Assembly: GCA_037903475.1 (NCBI GenBank) | Contig: JBAJFG010000071.1 | Location: 1,486,001-1,550,000 of the forward strand | Length of the DNA stretch: 64,000 nt | Direction: 5' to 3' | Source: Ancylostoma caninum | Lineage: Eukaryota > Nematoda > Chromadorea > Rhabditida > Ancylostomatidae | Made by a program: the position numbers and the translations under genes | The notes under the pieces: generated by a model | Told to the model about the DNA's origin: nothing | The model's input: the letters and a program-made list of their open reading frames with translations, nothing else | Database searches by the model: none | Shown here: piece by piece, positions 34,403 through 45,201 of the stretch | How the letters are laid out: each line of letters begins with the position of its first letter | Position numbering within the stretch: position 1 is the stretch's first letter

Positions 34403-34527
34403 CTTTTCTCACAATTGATATGAAAAAACCGGAAATTTGAAAAAAAAATGATGAAAAATGAATGAAAAATGAAAAATGAAAATGATGCAAGCAAGAACGC
34501 ACATTATTCTTGCACCAACCTAATAAA

Positions 34528-36137
34528 TATCTATCAAATGAACGTAGTGCTTTAGAGCACTGAAAGAAATGGGCAAACAAACAATGCAAGACTATACTCC
34601 AATAAAATCTTGCTAAATCGGTAGGATAAGACTATATTTACAGGGAACTACAGATAGGCGCGACCCCTTGCCCGTGTCCGTTCCGAGTTCCCTGTATTAA
34701 TAAAAAATAGCACTTCTTGCCTCTTTGAAACGAAAGTTTTTTCCAAGAAATTGAAGCACAAACGCCTCAGGGCAACTTACCAGGTTGACATCAGGAATGC
34801 ATCACTAATTCCCTCCAAGGCTCCCCTCTAAAGCACTCCAATGAGGTGTTCGAGAATTCAACTTCTAGAGCCACATACTTACAGCCCTCCAAAAATTGCT
34901 CGAGCATGCAGACACAACACTGGCTAAGCGATCGAATTGTTCAAATGTGCTCGAATTCAAATCTGAGCTAAGTGATGGAGTTCAAACAAGTGTTCCTTTT
35001 TTCAGAGAAACCATTCTTTGAAGACGAGAGGATTCTCGTTCTGGCTCATGAAGCTATTCCTACCGAATAAATATAAACCTTCTGGATATGAACAACAACT
35101 GTCCTTCGAAGATATGCTATTGAGGCTACTGCCATCCATGGCATGCACCCGACGTTGTCTAGATGCCCGTGCGCTCCAGAGTCATGACCGGCTCTGTTTC
35201 TTTACCTCCTGTTCTTCGTCACCACGCAGTGAAGTTGTCTGCTGATGTTGCTCGTCCGAGAGCGGTCTCGTAATATTATTTGAAGATGGATGCAAGCACT
35301 GTTTGCCCGAGCATCTTCTGCATTGCATTTTATAACCCAGTTTTCTAACCCAATTTCATAACCGCGCGGGTCATCGATGAACAGCGTCTTGTTCAGTCTC
35401 AAATGGTAACATAACAAAACTTCTGAGTCACTATGACTATGAAGATCTACACTGGAATGTTAATAGGGATTTCGAAGCCGAGAAAGGAGCAACGGGAAAA
35501 GCGTGAAAAAGGATCGATTATCACTAGGATGAAGCTGCTGACGTCTCGACTCTTGCGGGACCACACATCATGGCTACCGCGATTGTACAAACTGTCTCTC
35601 GGCTCATGCTCATTTTTCTGGAAAAGGGTGCCACTGACTGGGATGGGTTTCTGGAGCACCTTCCACGAATGCATCGATTATCTCTCTCGATTCCTGAGTA
35701 TCAGGGCCTCCGGCTCCTTTTCTCGGTACTCACTGTTGTTTGGTGTACTTCATGACTTACTGGATGGGAGCTGTGGAAGACGAATATGTCCTCAGGCAGA
35801 TGCACAGAAATCTCTTCTTTGTGCAACCAGGTCTGTTTCATGTCGGATACATATCGTACCGTGTAGATGAGGGTTGAAGGAGCGCTAAGAGGATCTGGGG
35901 TGGCTTATTGATACTGATACTTCAGAAAGTATATGTAATAAAAAGAAAGAAGCCAAGAAACAGCAAGTAAGCATGTGCAGTTGTCCAGACCATTTCGGGG
36001 ATAAAAGAGTTGATCTGAAGAAAATTTTCCCATAGGGGAAAGGGACCATCCTCAGGCCAAGAACAAAAAGGAGCCCTGCTGCGTGCCTTTTGTTTTTCAG
36101 AGTGTTGTCTCTAACTTTCTATTAAAGTTGTGTTAGC
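34528..36137. other. no firm gene; repeat R3 copy and one weak exon
   Basis: A good acceptor (CCTTTTTTCAG) at 34995-35005 precedes a short frame (35006-35070), K-P-F-F-E-D-E-R-I-L-V-L-A-H-E-A-I-P-T-E, that ends at TAA overlapping an AATAAA. It could be a terminal exon, but no upstream partner is visible. The rest contains the dispersed repeat at 35425-35520 and a long plus-strand frame across it. Confidence 0.3.
35425..35520 (+). repeat. dispersed repeat R3, copy 1
   Basis: Similar to the minus strand of 50340-50440. Shared elements are AGTCA-T-TG, an ATAGG-ATT block, AGAAAGGAGC and GAAAAGCGTGA. In both copies the frame begins with a similar peptide (M-x-x-K-x-Y-x-G-x-L), so the repeat may once have been coding, probably in a retroelement. 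Confidence 0.5.
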
Positions 36138-36644
36138 TACAGGGTGCGGCTCATGTTCTCGGACAAGAAATTTGATTTCATATTTCTGTGTCATTGAAGG
36201 ACCGTGAGGCCCACTGGGCCTGATATTCGGGTCCACCATTCCAGGTACTCACTGCACTTAACGTCTGTACAAGTTTCGAGGCAGGAGTGCCAGGCTACTG
36301 AAACAAAACCACTTTTGACCATCGGCAGGGACCTGTTCCCCAGTTCTTAGGGAAGGAAGGTATAGTCGTCAAACGTATCCTATCTAAATCTTACAGAATC
36401 TCTCTATCCTCCAGAACTCCCCCATTTCTCGTGTAAAATTGCTGTCCAATACATCGCGGCCTTTTCACGAATTTGCAAGGTGCTTGTAGGCTTGTAATGG
36501 TTCTAAAACTAATCAGATTGTGCATCAGTCGTAATATGTTCTTAGGGTTTTAACGTTATCATAGTAAAAATCGATCTGGTCGCATAGTTTCCACATGAGA
36601 GAAAAAAAAAAGTTCTTGTCCGAGAACATAGGCCACTCCGTGTA
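36138..36644. mobile_element. MITE with ~34-bp terminal inverted repeats
   Basis: The left end is TACAGGGTGCGGCTCATGTT and the right end, on the minus strand, is TACACGGAGTGGCCTATGTT; both continue with CTCGGACAAGAA. The 507-bp element starts with TACAGGGTG, as does the Tc1-type relic at 37554, consistent with insertion at TA dinucleotides. Confidence 0.8.
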
Positions 36645-37553
36645 TGTTAGGTTGAGGACCGTAGAACTATTGCCCTCTATAAATTGTGAACAAACAAGTG
36701 CAGAACGTTTTTAACTTACATCTTTGTATTTTTCTGACCCTCAAAGCTGTGAAGCGTTGCCCTTTCGCCTACCTCTATGAAGATCGCTACCGCCTTCATT
36801 CGTTGCAGGCCTCCACTGTCCATTGCATCAATGAGACTACTTGTGAATTATTCAGCACGCTGCGTAAATTGCGTAGGCCTAATTCAACGTACCTGTACGT
36901 AGACTTAAACCTGTTGTTTGGAAAGGCCATTGCATGACGGCACGAAATCTGCTGCTTCATTTAATTTCAGCTTAGCTGAAGGCTACTGTCACGGGAGAAA
37001 CTCTTCTAAGCAGTTGAGAACTCTCTTTTTTTCTTCTCACTCAACACTGATTGACACCATAAATGCACTGCGTTTCATGGCTTTGTAGTACAACTAGTCA
37101 AGACAAAAATAAAGGACAAGTAATAATAAAAATAATGTCTAATGCATACTTTAACAAGTACGCCGAAACATAAAATTTGCAACCACCTATTTTGGGTGGG
37201 CTGCATTGCCTTTGAAGTGATCTTTCACTGAAAAAGCAGTGCGAGAAGAAGAAATATTAATAAAAGGGTGAGCTCAACAGGAACGACAACAGCACTTTGG
37301 CTACGGTGATTTCTGAAGCGCGGAATCTGCTAGTGAGGGCAGAAAAATATCCTTGACAACTGCTCTCCATGGAAACTCTAAATTTGGGGGCGGTGAAGGG
37401 GTGTAGTCTTATAATCATGAAGCGCACAGAATTGCCTCACAGAAGAAGGCGCGAGTTTTCATCGACTGAAATATCACTAGCATCGCAAATACAAACTTTA
37501 TGCAAGCACTATTGGTCGTAGTCGTACATCAGTAGCCGACTGACAGAAGAAAC
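36645..37553. other. no gene seen; contains repeat R1
   Basis: An open plus-strand frame at 36686-36937 is unassigned. The repeat copy at 36995-37125 and a few AATAAA signals follow it. Confidence 0.35.
36995..37125 (+). repeat. dispersed repeat R1, copy 2
   Basis: About 90% identical by eye to 23929-24056, in the same orientation, with small indels near the end (TTTGTAGTACAACTAGTCAA against TTTGTAATACTAGGCAA). Confidence 0.8.
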
Positions 37554-38082
37554 TACAGGGTGGCCGAAAAGTGTGGGGGCCTGCATAATTTGGCGCTTTA
37601 GTTTTTTTTTTATTTCTAAGCTTTATCAGGTCCTTATTCCACACATTTTTGAAACGTCGTAAGGTCTTCTCTCTTTAGACCTACAATCCACTCAGTCGCT
37701 TGAAGTCATTCGAGCGGGTCTAAACTGCGAGCACATTGTTCGCTTTGAGCGGTCTGGAGACTTCACTGCAGCAATAATAAGAAAATTTAAATAACTCCCC
37801 TGCAAACAGCGCAGAGATCACCAAACTATGGAACGCAAGAGGGAATGCTATCACGAAAACAAAACCGGGCTCTCCTCAACTGGTCGACCCCTGATTCCGA
37901 ATACCTGCTCCATTTTGAAATTGATTAAGATTGAAAGAAGTTGTGTAGAAGCGACAAAAAAAAAACGCGAAATCGCCGACATCGCGGGGTTTCATCAAGC
38001 GAAACCGTTGGTATTGTACGTGAGTGTACAGAACGGTCCCATGTCGATTTCTTCCAGGGGTAAAACACTCACCTCCTTTTAG
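37554..38082 (+). mobile_element. Tc1-type transposon relic (5' part)
   Basis: It begins TACAGGGTGGCCGAAAAGTG, a common Tc1/mariner-type terminus. At about 37705-37794 the plus strand reads V-I-R-A-G-L-N-C-E-H-I-V-R-F and T-A-A-I-I-R-K-F-K before a stop, resembling the first helix-turn-helix of Tc1-type transposases. A second frame (37828-38082) continues with S-S-T-G-R-P, like the G-R-P motif between the two DNA-binding helices. No right terminus or catalytic triad was recognised. Confidence 0.5.
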
Positions 38083-38789
38083 TCATCCGTTACGCTTATC
38101 CAAATGCGCTTTTCTTCCTCAACAATTCTGTCATCATGATGTTTCCCAGAATTGTTTATTGATTTAATTTTCACGCATAAGAAGAAAATGCCAAACTGAG
38201 AAGGAACACCTTTTTGTCTTTATATTTATTAGGGACCAGAATTCATCAAGTGTTGGGCGAGCGCATAAGCTTGGTAGAATATAAACGTGGAAGGACGACC
38301 GAGCTCTTGGAGTAAAGCTTTGATGATGTCGGCAAAGTGGGGCAAGACGTTATAACGGATAGCACTTCTAAACTTACGCAATTTCATTTTGCACTTCAAT
38401 TACTCTATTTGAATGTTGTAGCACGTTTTAGAAGTGCGAATTCCATGTAGACCATGCAATTCATTTTTCATCCTCATTCAGCATTCCTTATAAAAGAAAT
38501 TTCGCTGATCGTGATGGTTGGCGTCTCCGGTACAAATGTGTCTTTTTTGAAGTTATGAGACCGGTGATGAGCGATTGTTCCATACGCAAGTTGTCTTCCT
38601 TACATAGAGGGTTTGAGCAGTTGGTCTTTCGAGATTCAACTGAGTGTTAGGAGAGGCAGGCGTCGATAGTTTTTCATGCAAGCAACATGCCATCTTGTAG
38701 TCTCGCAACTTAAGCAAATTTTTGGTTTGAAAAGAATTGGTTATACGAAAAAAGTAGGAACAGAGTTTTCGAACCATGTATGATTCCTA
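38083..38789. other. no gene seen
   Basis: Short frames only on both strands; no domain or consistent splice chain. Confidence 0.4.
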
Positions 38790-39075
38790 GCGAAAAAGTG
38801 TCAAATGCAGGGACCGTGAATGGTGGGAGTTTTTCGAGTACACGGCAACCACACGGTGTGGCCGTGTTGCCCGCGCTGGAATCGCCGCTGTATTGACAAA
38901 TCAGGGTCATCTCTATAGTATTTTTTTATCAAATTTGCTATTGAATACGGATCAAGAAAACGCTGCAGTTTGTTGTCGCCGAAGGATCCCGGCGGGAGCA
39001 GCGGGCGCCGCGTGCTTCTCGGATTCTCCGGAAAACGCATACGCGCTCACTGTAGGCGATGAAAACTGCAACTGA
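38790..39075 (+). CDS. uncertain GC-rich open frame
   Basis: A 95-codon plus-strand frame, open after a TAG, ends at TGA 39075 and includes D-R-E-W-W-E-F-F-E-Y-T-A-T-T-R-C. A TCAAATGCAG acceptor at 38810 could start an exon within it. An intron between about 38903 and 38964 is possible, because its middle is AT-rich and ends GCTGCAG. The opposite strand is also open (38801-39040). The product is not recognised, and this may instead be a GC-rich regulatory block. Confidence 0.25.
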
Positions 39076-39309
39076 AAAAGCACCCAACATGTACTTCCCT
39101 TCCGCTTTGTCAGTGCTCTAATTCTTTTCCAATTTTCAACTTTCGATTCTCATTCTGATTCTGTTTGCGCGGATTAGTTGAAGTCACTTGAAATTTTGTT
39201 CCTTGAAATAATTCGTTAGGTTTACTTGAAGATTTTTTGTTTGCCTTCTACGACGATTAACTTAAAGGTGGGCGCAAGATGTGCTTTAGATTGCTAGACT
39301 TTTGGATCT
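39076..39309. other. no gene seen
   Basis: AT-rich, featureless flank of the TTCGAA repeat block. Confidence 0.4.
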
Positions 39310-39530
39310 ATTGAAGTACCACTCTAGAACCTTCATTCGAATGATTTGTCCGAATAATTTAATTATTCGGAGACCGAACATTCGAAAAAGTTGGTCTTCG
39401 AATATTTTCGAAAGTTCGAATGTCCGAAATCTCCGTTTTTCGAATCCATTCGAAATTCGAGTAATCGGAAAAGTCGATTTACGAATATATTCAATTGTTC
39501 GAATTTTTGAGATTTTTCCAAAAATGCACA
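39310..39530. repeat. TTCGAA-rich quasi-palindromic repeat block
   Basis: TTCGAA or a one-base variant occurs roughly every 15-25 bp (for example CATTCGAAAAAG, CTTCGAATATTTTCGAAAG, TTTTTCGAATCCATTCGAAA, TTGTTCGAATTTTT). Because the motif is its own reverse complement, both strands stay open and code for similar Ile/Arg/Phe-rich peptides. The block is repeat-derived and not a gene. Confidence 0.8.
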
Positions 39531-41893
39531 AGTATAATGTCCACCCCTGCTTTAGTTTTCTGGTTATGTACAACTAGGCTGTAGTGTCTGTTTTTAAGCT
39601 GACCTTCTGAGAGCCCACCCCTCTTGGGGCATACTTATTTCTGAAGAGGATCTGCATCACGAGCTCAACAAGCAGCCGTTTGTTGTGAAATGTACCGTGT
39701 GCGGGACGAAAAAACGAAGAAAAACGGCGAGAAGTACGCATCACGGGCGTGAATTTTGTTTTTCTGCCGAGACAGAGATCTGTGAGGCGTCCACTTCTAA
39801 TGACTATCACCACAAGGATACCGACGTACAAAAACCATATCTCATTGCGTGGAACATTAGCAGCAAAAACGCAGCATGATCTCGCACACCTTCAGCACGT
39901 TCTGCTGAGAAAAACTGCGAAGGCCAAACAGTGGCTCGATGTCGCTTGCAAAGCACATATTCTAATGTGAGCAAGGCAGGATTGGCCATATTCACCTACT
40001 GCCGGCACGCTTTGATCTGGCCCACTTCCACCATTATGGTGGAGGTTAATTATTTATCGCCGATTTGTTGCCGCGCTCATTTGCCTTTGGCATTCATTAA
40101 TCACACACTCGAGTACCGTATCCCTCTGCACTCCTGTAAGTATCATCTTGAGACTCCTCTTACTATTCGGAGGAAAGAAGAGCGCTCAACAAGGTAAACA
40201 AACAAGCTTGAGGAGCCAGCGATATGTCTGCTGATCAATTTGGGAGCACAATTGTGGCAACAAGTGCTTAGATGACCGTTTGTCTTGAGAAAAATGAGAA
40301 TTTGCATTATTCCAGCTATGCATGCGTTCGTATAATGACACATTCCTCGGTGGTACGATATCTTTTTCCTTATATGTAGGAGCATCCATGGCTAAGTAAC
40401 GCGAGATGTGCAGTAACAGTACCAATGGAGAGATGTTAACGCTGTCTACACAAGTAGGTAGCTTGCGTAGCGAGCTGCAATTTCTGTGTACTATCGGTTC
40501 CGAAAAATCCTACGTATGGGACGCGGGCTACATTTAGAGACGGGATGAAGTGTATGCTTTCGTGTTACAATGTGTAATTTTGATTCACAAGAAGAAATAT
40601 GTGTTTGCTCCGAGTGAACCTCTCTGTCGGGAAAGCTCCCAGGTAGACTCTAAGCTTCCCACCTGACCGGAGTTGCAGTTTTTCGAGATAAGTTTTGATG
40701 AATTTCATAACTCCTGTCACTAGCGCTCGCCGTCGACCGGTAGCAGTCAGCCGCACAAAATCTAACAGTTCTGAACGAAAAACTGGACCATTTTATAGAG
40801 ACGGGAAGTTCATAAATCCCGCCAGTGCTTTCACGCCTACAGCATACATCTAAAATAATCACGATTTCTGAAGTTAGTAGGCTAATGATAGGCTCGTCTC
40901 TGCAACTCAAGGAGGAGCGTAGCACATTGCAACCTTCCTGCAGGGTACGTTTGGAAAGCGGAGTGATCACCTGTTGAATTGCAAGGTGAACCGACCATTA
41001 GCTTGCACTACCACCATGCACGGTGCAAAACCTAGGTTGGAGATACAAGAAGGTCCTGGATGAAGAGGTGAAGCAGTAGACACCTACGAGAAATCAGGGT
41101 TGTTTTCATTGCTTCGGTTGATGCTAACATAGGCTCCATTAGTAATATTCCCTTACGAACAGCTAACTGCAACTCTTGATAGACCTTAACGAATGAAGTG
41201 GTCGACGTCAACAAATCCCGACTGTGGGGTTCCCCACGCACTCGATTCCATCTGAGCCTCCTAGACGCATTGAATGTTTATGGGACCTTTATAGTAACTG
41301 CGGAGGAATCCGATGTACCGAGTCAGTGCTTCACCACACTCCTCTTGTTCCAATCCACGGAATTTCTACAAATGTTATGCATTGTTCCGCATTAAACCAA
41401 AATTCTTTTGTTGTTTGGAATTTTCTTTGCCATCGTAGTTTTGAGTGATCCTCGAATTCAGCGCGTTGAAAAACTGAAACAAATCATGAGCTACACATGT
41501 GTTTATATGGGAAGTATAGAAACTTCACTTCGGAAACTATAGGTCCACTAATCACTGAAAACCTGTATTCATTACCCAAACCTTCCACCTGTTTCTTGCG
41601 GGCTTTCAATTGAAAACTGCATCGCCGTGACTGTTTTCCTTGACGCACTGTACACTTCGTTTTAGCGTTAGGAAGTTTACTCTTTTCAGCCAGCACACAA
41701 TGTCAACGTCAAGATTTCGCAAGGGTGTGTTTTGATTAACTGGAAAACTTTCTCGATAGGTCCTCTTATCTATTCTCCGTGTCTAGCGCCTCGTCTTCTA
41801 ATCTTAATTTACTTCACCAGCCCCTCTTTATTGCTGGCGCATACACGAAGGGCAGCTGATGACGGTTGTTGACAACCGACACCTCCTCAAGAG

Positions 41894-42003
41894 CGGCGGG
41901 CTCTTTGCGCACCCATCTGGAGACTGTTGTAGCGATTGTGTACTTAGCGGTGTTGTAAAGGCTCTTCTTCAGTTGCTAAGCTTCATCGCGTGAAGACGAT
42001 GTC
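41894..42003 (+). repeat. dispersed repeat R2, copy 1
   Basis: Similar to 49452-49560: shared segments are GATTGTGTAC, GCGGTGT, GTAAAGG, CTTCTTCAGTTGCTAA and CATCGCGTG. No inverted termini are seen; it may be a fragment of a larger family. Confidence 0.7.
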
Positions 42004-42386
42004 AGTATTGTTTGTTCACGGGTGGGATACTGTTTCACAAGGTAGCTGCTCGGTATCACCGCAAAGAATTTCTTGCAGAATTATAGCCAGGTAAAGCAGT
42101 GTTTCTTTGAGTGAGAAGGGGAGGTGGATGCGTGGATTACTTGTCCATTAAAAATGACCCCTAGACCTAACAACCTAGTATCGTACCGTATAAGTAGCAT
42201 GAGAAAGTTATTTCTACTTCAAATTACGAGAAATTTTACCACGGTACCATAGTTCCTAGCTGTACATATTGGCGTTCACAAGTTTTTGTATCTGCATATA
42301 GGAGCTTACTACTTTCTTACGTCAAAGGATATATCAAGTTCCACTTTATTTTGAGAACAAAATGAACAGAGCATTTGCTTTCGTAT

Positions 42387-42596
42387 ATGCTGATGCTTAT
42401 GTTTCTCTACATGGTATCAATATCTTCAACTAGTGCGGCTCCCTATTTTGTTCGGTCAGCCATTTTTCCCAATCTCATGTTCTTCTTTTACAAGTCTTGG
42501 TGTGTCGGAACTGAATACCCGCTATATTCTTCTATGGCACATTTCGTGTGTTCTCAAATAAATAAACAAATACTAATGCTACCCCGTCAAGATTGA
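42387..42596 (+). CDS. possible small secreted peptide ORF
   Basis: A 69-codon ATG frame starts M-L-M-L-M-F-L-Y-M-V-S-I-S-S-T-S-A-A, which has signal-peptide character with a small-residue cleavage region, and ends at TGA just after an AATAAATAAA sequence. The remainder is unassigned and has no dibasic processing sites. Upstream context gives no further support, so this may be a chance frame. Confidence 0.2.
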   Translation: MLMLMFLYMVSISSTSAAPYFVRSAIFPNLMFFFYKSWCVGTEYPLYSSMAHFVCSQINKQILMLPRQD

Positions 42597-43689
42597 GCAC
42601 TGAATCAGCCCCTTCCGTTAACCCATCATCATTCGCAGGATTTACGTTACGCAGACATACGACCCGCACGCATCAATGATTAATCGAGTAGTCATCGCTG
42701 CTGGAATGGCCATTACGCAATGCGACGTTGTTCGGGGAAGCACGGGTGGAAATCCACCTAAATATTCAGATCCATAACACTAGCAGGCTGAGGGGCAGGG
42801 CACAGAGTTAACAATGGGGACAGGTGCCTTGCTCTTTCAGGAAGAATCGAAGACGTCTGGTTACCACAGTTGTCTTGGAATTGGTTCCTTATCATCACTG
42901 TGGTTCAAGCGCAGATTACGCAACAGACGAGTGCCGACCCATTAAAGCGAAACAAATGGAGAGTAAATAATTAACCTGCTAAGCTGCCCGACATCAAACG
43001 CTGCCGGCAACAAGTGTCCCTGAGTACCACGAGCTGGGTCATCGCCGAAGCTCCACCGCGAAAACCCTCATGCGGCGAAGGTGGCAGCCAGTTAGAGATC
43101 CCGAGATTGCGCAGCCTCGAGTCAAACAAAGGCCGGAGTAATGCTGTACTCATTACTCATTCCACATCAACGCTGACCCAATTATTGTACTGAAATGCCC
43201 TGGCACCGTTGTCGATTCGTTGTGAAATATTCCGTTGTCCAGAATTTGAGCGAAGCAGGTCGCGGATGAAAAAAATCGAGACCTTTCAGCTAGTCGACAT
43301 TATGCACATGCTACAATGACCAGCTAATGAGCCCTGAAAGGCTATCGGCGGATTTAGAAAAGCGTATTTCGACCGAGAACTGTTCAGAATTGAATGAGAC
43401 TTCCTGAGAGTTTGAATAAAACATTTCTTCCGAATAGCTGCTGCAGTCTTCCGAGTGGCTACGGGTAAGTTCCACAAAAGTGCGTTGCGTAACCAGCTCA
43501 TTCCCGTGGAACCATCGGGGGCACCCACAAGCAAGAAAGACAGTCGCGCTGAGGGTCAGTGGCTTTACGGCTCAATATACTCATAAAGCCAATTTCCCAT
43601 CTGAAGTTCGATACCACTGGACTTTTGTTGCGCACAACAAAACTGAGCTCCTCACATAAAAAGGGTATGATAACGCTCACTCTCTCTCC

Positions 43690-43930
43690 CGCATTCTGCT
43701 GTGGTCTTTACGGTTTCCTGCTGCGGTCCTTCTGCACTCGGAAGAACCGCAGCTTCGGTTTCCTGCTGCGGTCCTCCCGAATCGTTCCCCACACAAATAC
43801 ATTCTGTTGCGGTCCTTCCGAACCACTCAGGCGAGATTCGGAAGTACCGCAGAAAACATGTATCTCTGCGTTTCTCGCTTCTTAACCACATGAGCGCGAT
43901 CTCTTTCTGCCGCGGTCCTTCCGACACTGT
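43690..43930. repeat. cluster of ~17-bp motif CTGCNGCGGTCCTTCCGAA
   Basis: Copies read forward near 43698, 43719, 43763, 43803 and 43907 and reversed near 43739 and 43839 (TTCGGAAGTACCGCAG). Seven copies in 240 bp, in both orientations, alternate with unrelated spacers. Neighbouring forward and reverse copies can pair into hairpins. Confidence 0.7.
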
Positions 43931-45045
43931 GTCTGAGAAGTGGCCTAGTCCTCCACTAAAAACTCCGCTACATGGCGCTCATGTGATCTTACAGAATTTA
44001 CCTCGTATTTCCCAATAATAATACGTTAGCTACCGCTCAGTTGCTTCCTTGAGATACCTGAGTTTTTCCAATCATCATAAACATATGGTCTTCCAGTCTG
44101 CCTGACAAAAACCCGTGTACAGCAGCAGATTAGGCGACGTATTGTCCTGAACAGCGCTTCATTGCCTCCCTAATCGCATAGCGGATACGGTGGTTTCCGT
44201 TTGTACGCAACAGGAAACCCTAATCTGGCCTAATTTCGCGCATTCACGACAAGATGCACAAATATTATCGCGTGCTGTCAATTACTGCCAGACTGAGTGT
44301 GAACACCTGCACCTCGGCGAGGCAGTGTGGGTGAGATGGAGATGCAGACCTGCTGTGGCGGAGGCTGAGGAAGGTCATCGTGGAGAGTCCGTTACTTAAT
44401 GAGTAGTTCGAAGTGCGAATGAAAAGCGCATTGAGCGGAGAGGGAGAAAGTGAAATGAAGTGATCTGCTAGGAGAAAGCATCTCGCTGTGGGAATTGTGA
44501 GTTCCGTGAAAGTTTTACATCCTTTGAGAAAAGGATCTCATTGGTAGCGTCATCCTCACGAAAGCAGAGAAGATTTGTGGACGTTCGTCTTAAGTGGTCA
44601 TCATTGTTGGGAACACCTTTTCCAGAAGGTGAAGAATGCAACTGGAGTTCAAACTCCAGTTGCAAACTCCGGATTTCCGTTCACCTTCATCATAGCAGTG
44701 ATTTAATCCAAGTACCAAATTTCCCAGGAAGAGCATCTTGTAAGGGCATAGGTGGCGAGTCCATGCAAGCTCCAGAGAAAGAAGTAACCTAACCACATAA
44801 TCGTGATGGACAATCTTCTTAGGAAATAATCAATGCGTTTCATCGTGGAACCATGCCACCCGACGAAAAGCGGTGCTAACCGCAGTGAAGCACAGAAATT
44901 CTTACACCCAGCGAACTCGCTCCATACTCACTGGAACGTCATATTTCTTTCCGGAAGTATTCTCGTTCAGGAATCTGGATAAAGGAGAACAATGAGATCT
45001 ATCTGGTGACTGGCCCTCAAGAAGGACCTCTCTAATGCAGACCAG
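43931..45045. other. no gene; bulged hairpin and GC-rich island
   Basis: A GC-rich segment (about 44140-44400) is open on the plus strand and contains paired CACCTG/CACCTC sequence, but no domain is recognised. The hairpin at 44637-44664 is described separately. Confidence 0.4.
44625..44688. repeat. compound inverted repeat: 13-bp inner and 9-bp outer arms
   Basis: Inner arms TGCAACTGGAGTT (44637-44649) and its exact complement (44652-44664) are separated by two bases. Outer arms GAAGGTGAA (44625-44633) and TTCACCTTC (44680-44688) also match perfectly but are unequally spaced (3 and 15 nt) from the inner stem. The result is a bulged stem-loop. No known small-RNA family is recognised. Confidence 0.8.
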
Positions 45046-45146
45046 TCATTCATTCATTCATTCATTCATTCATTCATTCATTCATTCATTCATTCATTCA
45101 TTCATTCATTCATTCATTCATTCATTCATTCATTCATTCATTCATT
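45046..45146. repeat. (CATT)n microsatellite, about 25 units
   Basis: Uninterrupted tetranucleotide array. It directly abuts a pentanucleotide array, and the resulting open frame (Ser-Phe-Ile-His repeats) is an artefact. Confidence 0.97.
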
Positions 45147-45201
45147 ACATTACATTACATTACATTACATTACATTACATTACATTACATTACATTACAT
45201 T
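45147..45201. repeat. (ACATT)n microsatellite, about 11 units
   Basis: Uninterrupted pentanucleotide array starting where the tetranucleotide array stops; the two units differ by one inserted A. Confidence 0.97.

Larger units (their letters stand above)
32453..34527. mobile_element. nested Tc1/mariner-type elements
   Basis: Outer ends: AGGTTGGTGCAAAAATAT near 32477, preceded by a partial duplicate GTTGGTACAAAAATAT near 32455, and the inverted end ATTATTCTTGCACCAACCT near 34503-34521. The AGGTTGGTGCAA core is typical of mariner-family terminal repeats. Inside lie a second complete element (32681-33955) and a third, truncated one (34221-34402). The cluster follows the DSL gene by less than 1 kb. 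Confidence 0.6.
39531..43689. other. long gene-poor stretch with GC-rich islands
   Basis: Islands of higher G+C lie at about 39990-40140 and 42640-43170. The first contains GGTTAATTATTTATCGC (40043). The second contains ATTACGCAAT (42712-42721) and GATTACGCAAC (42914). Dispersed repeat R2 lies at 41894-42003. Overlapping frames at 39574-39995 on both strands are unassigned. No exon chain is recognised. Confidence 0.4.

Noticed and set aside
35006..35070. Possible 20-codon terminal exon with strong acceptor
   Set aside because: No upstream partner exon or promoter; kept only as a note in the region description.
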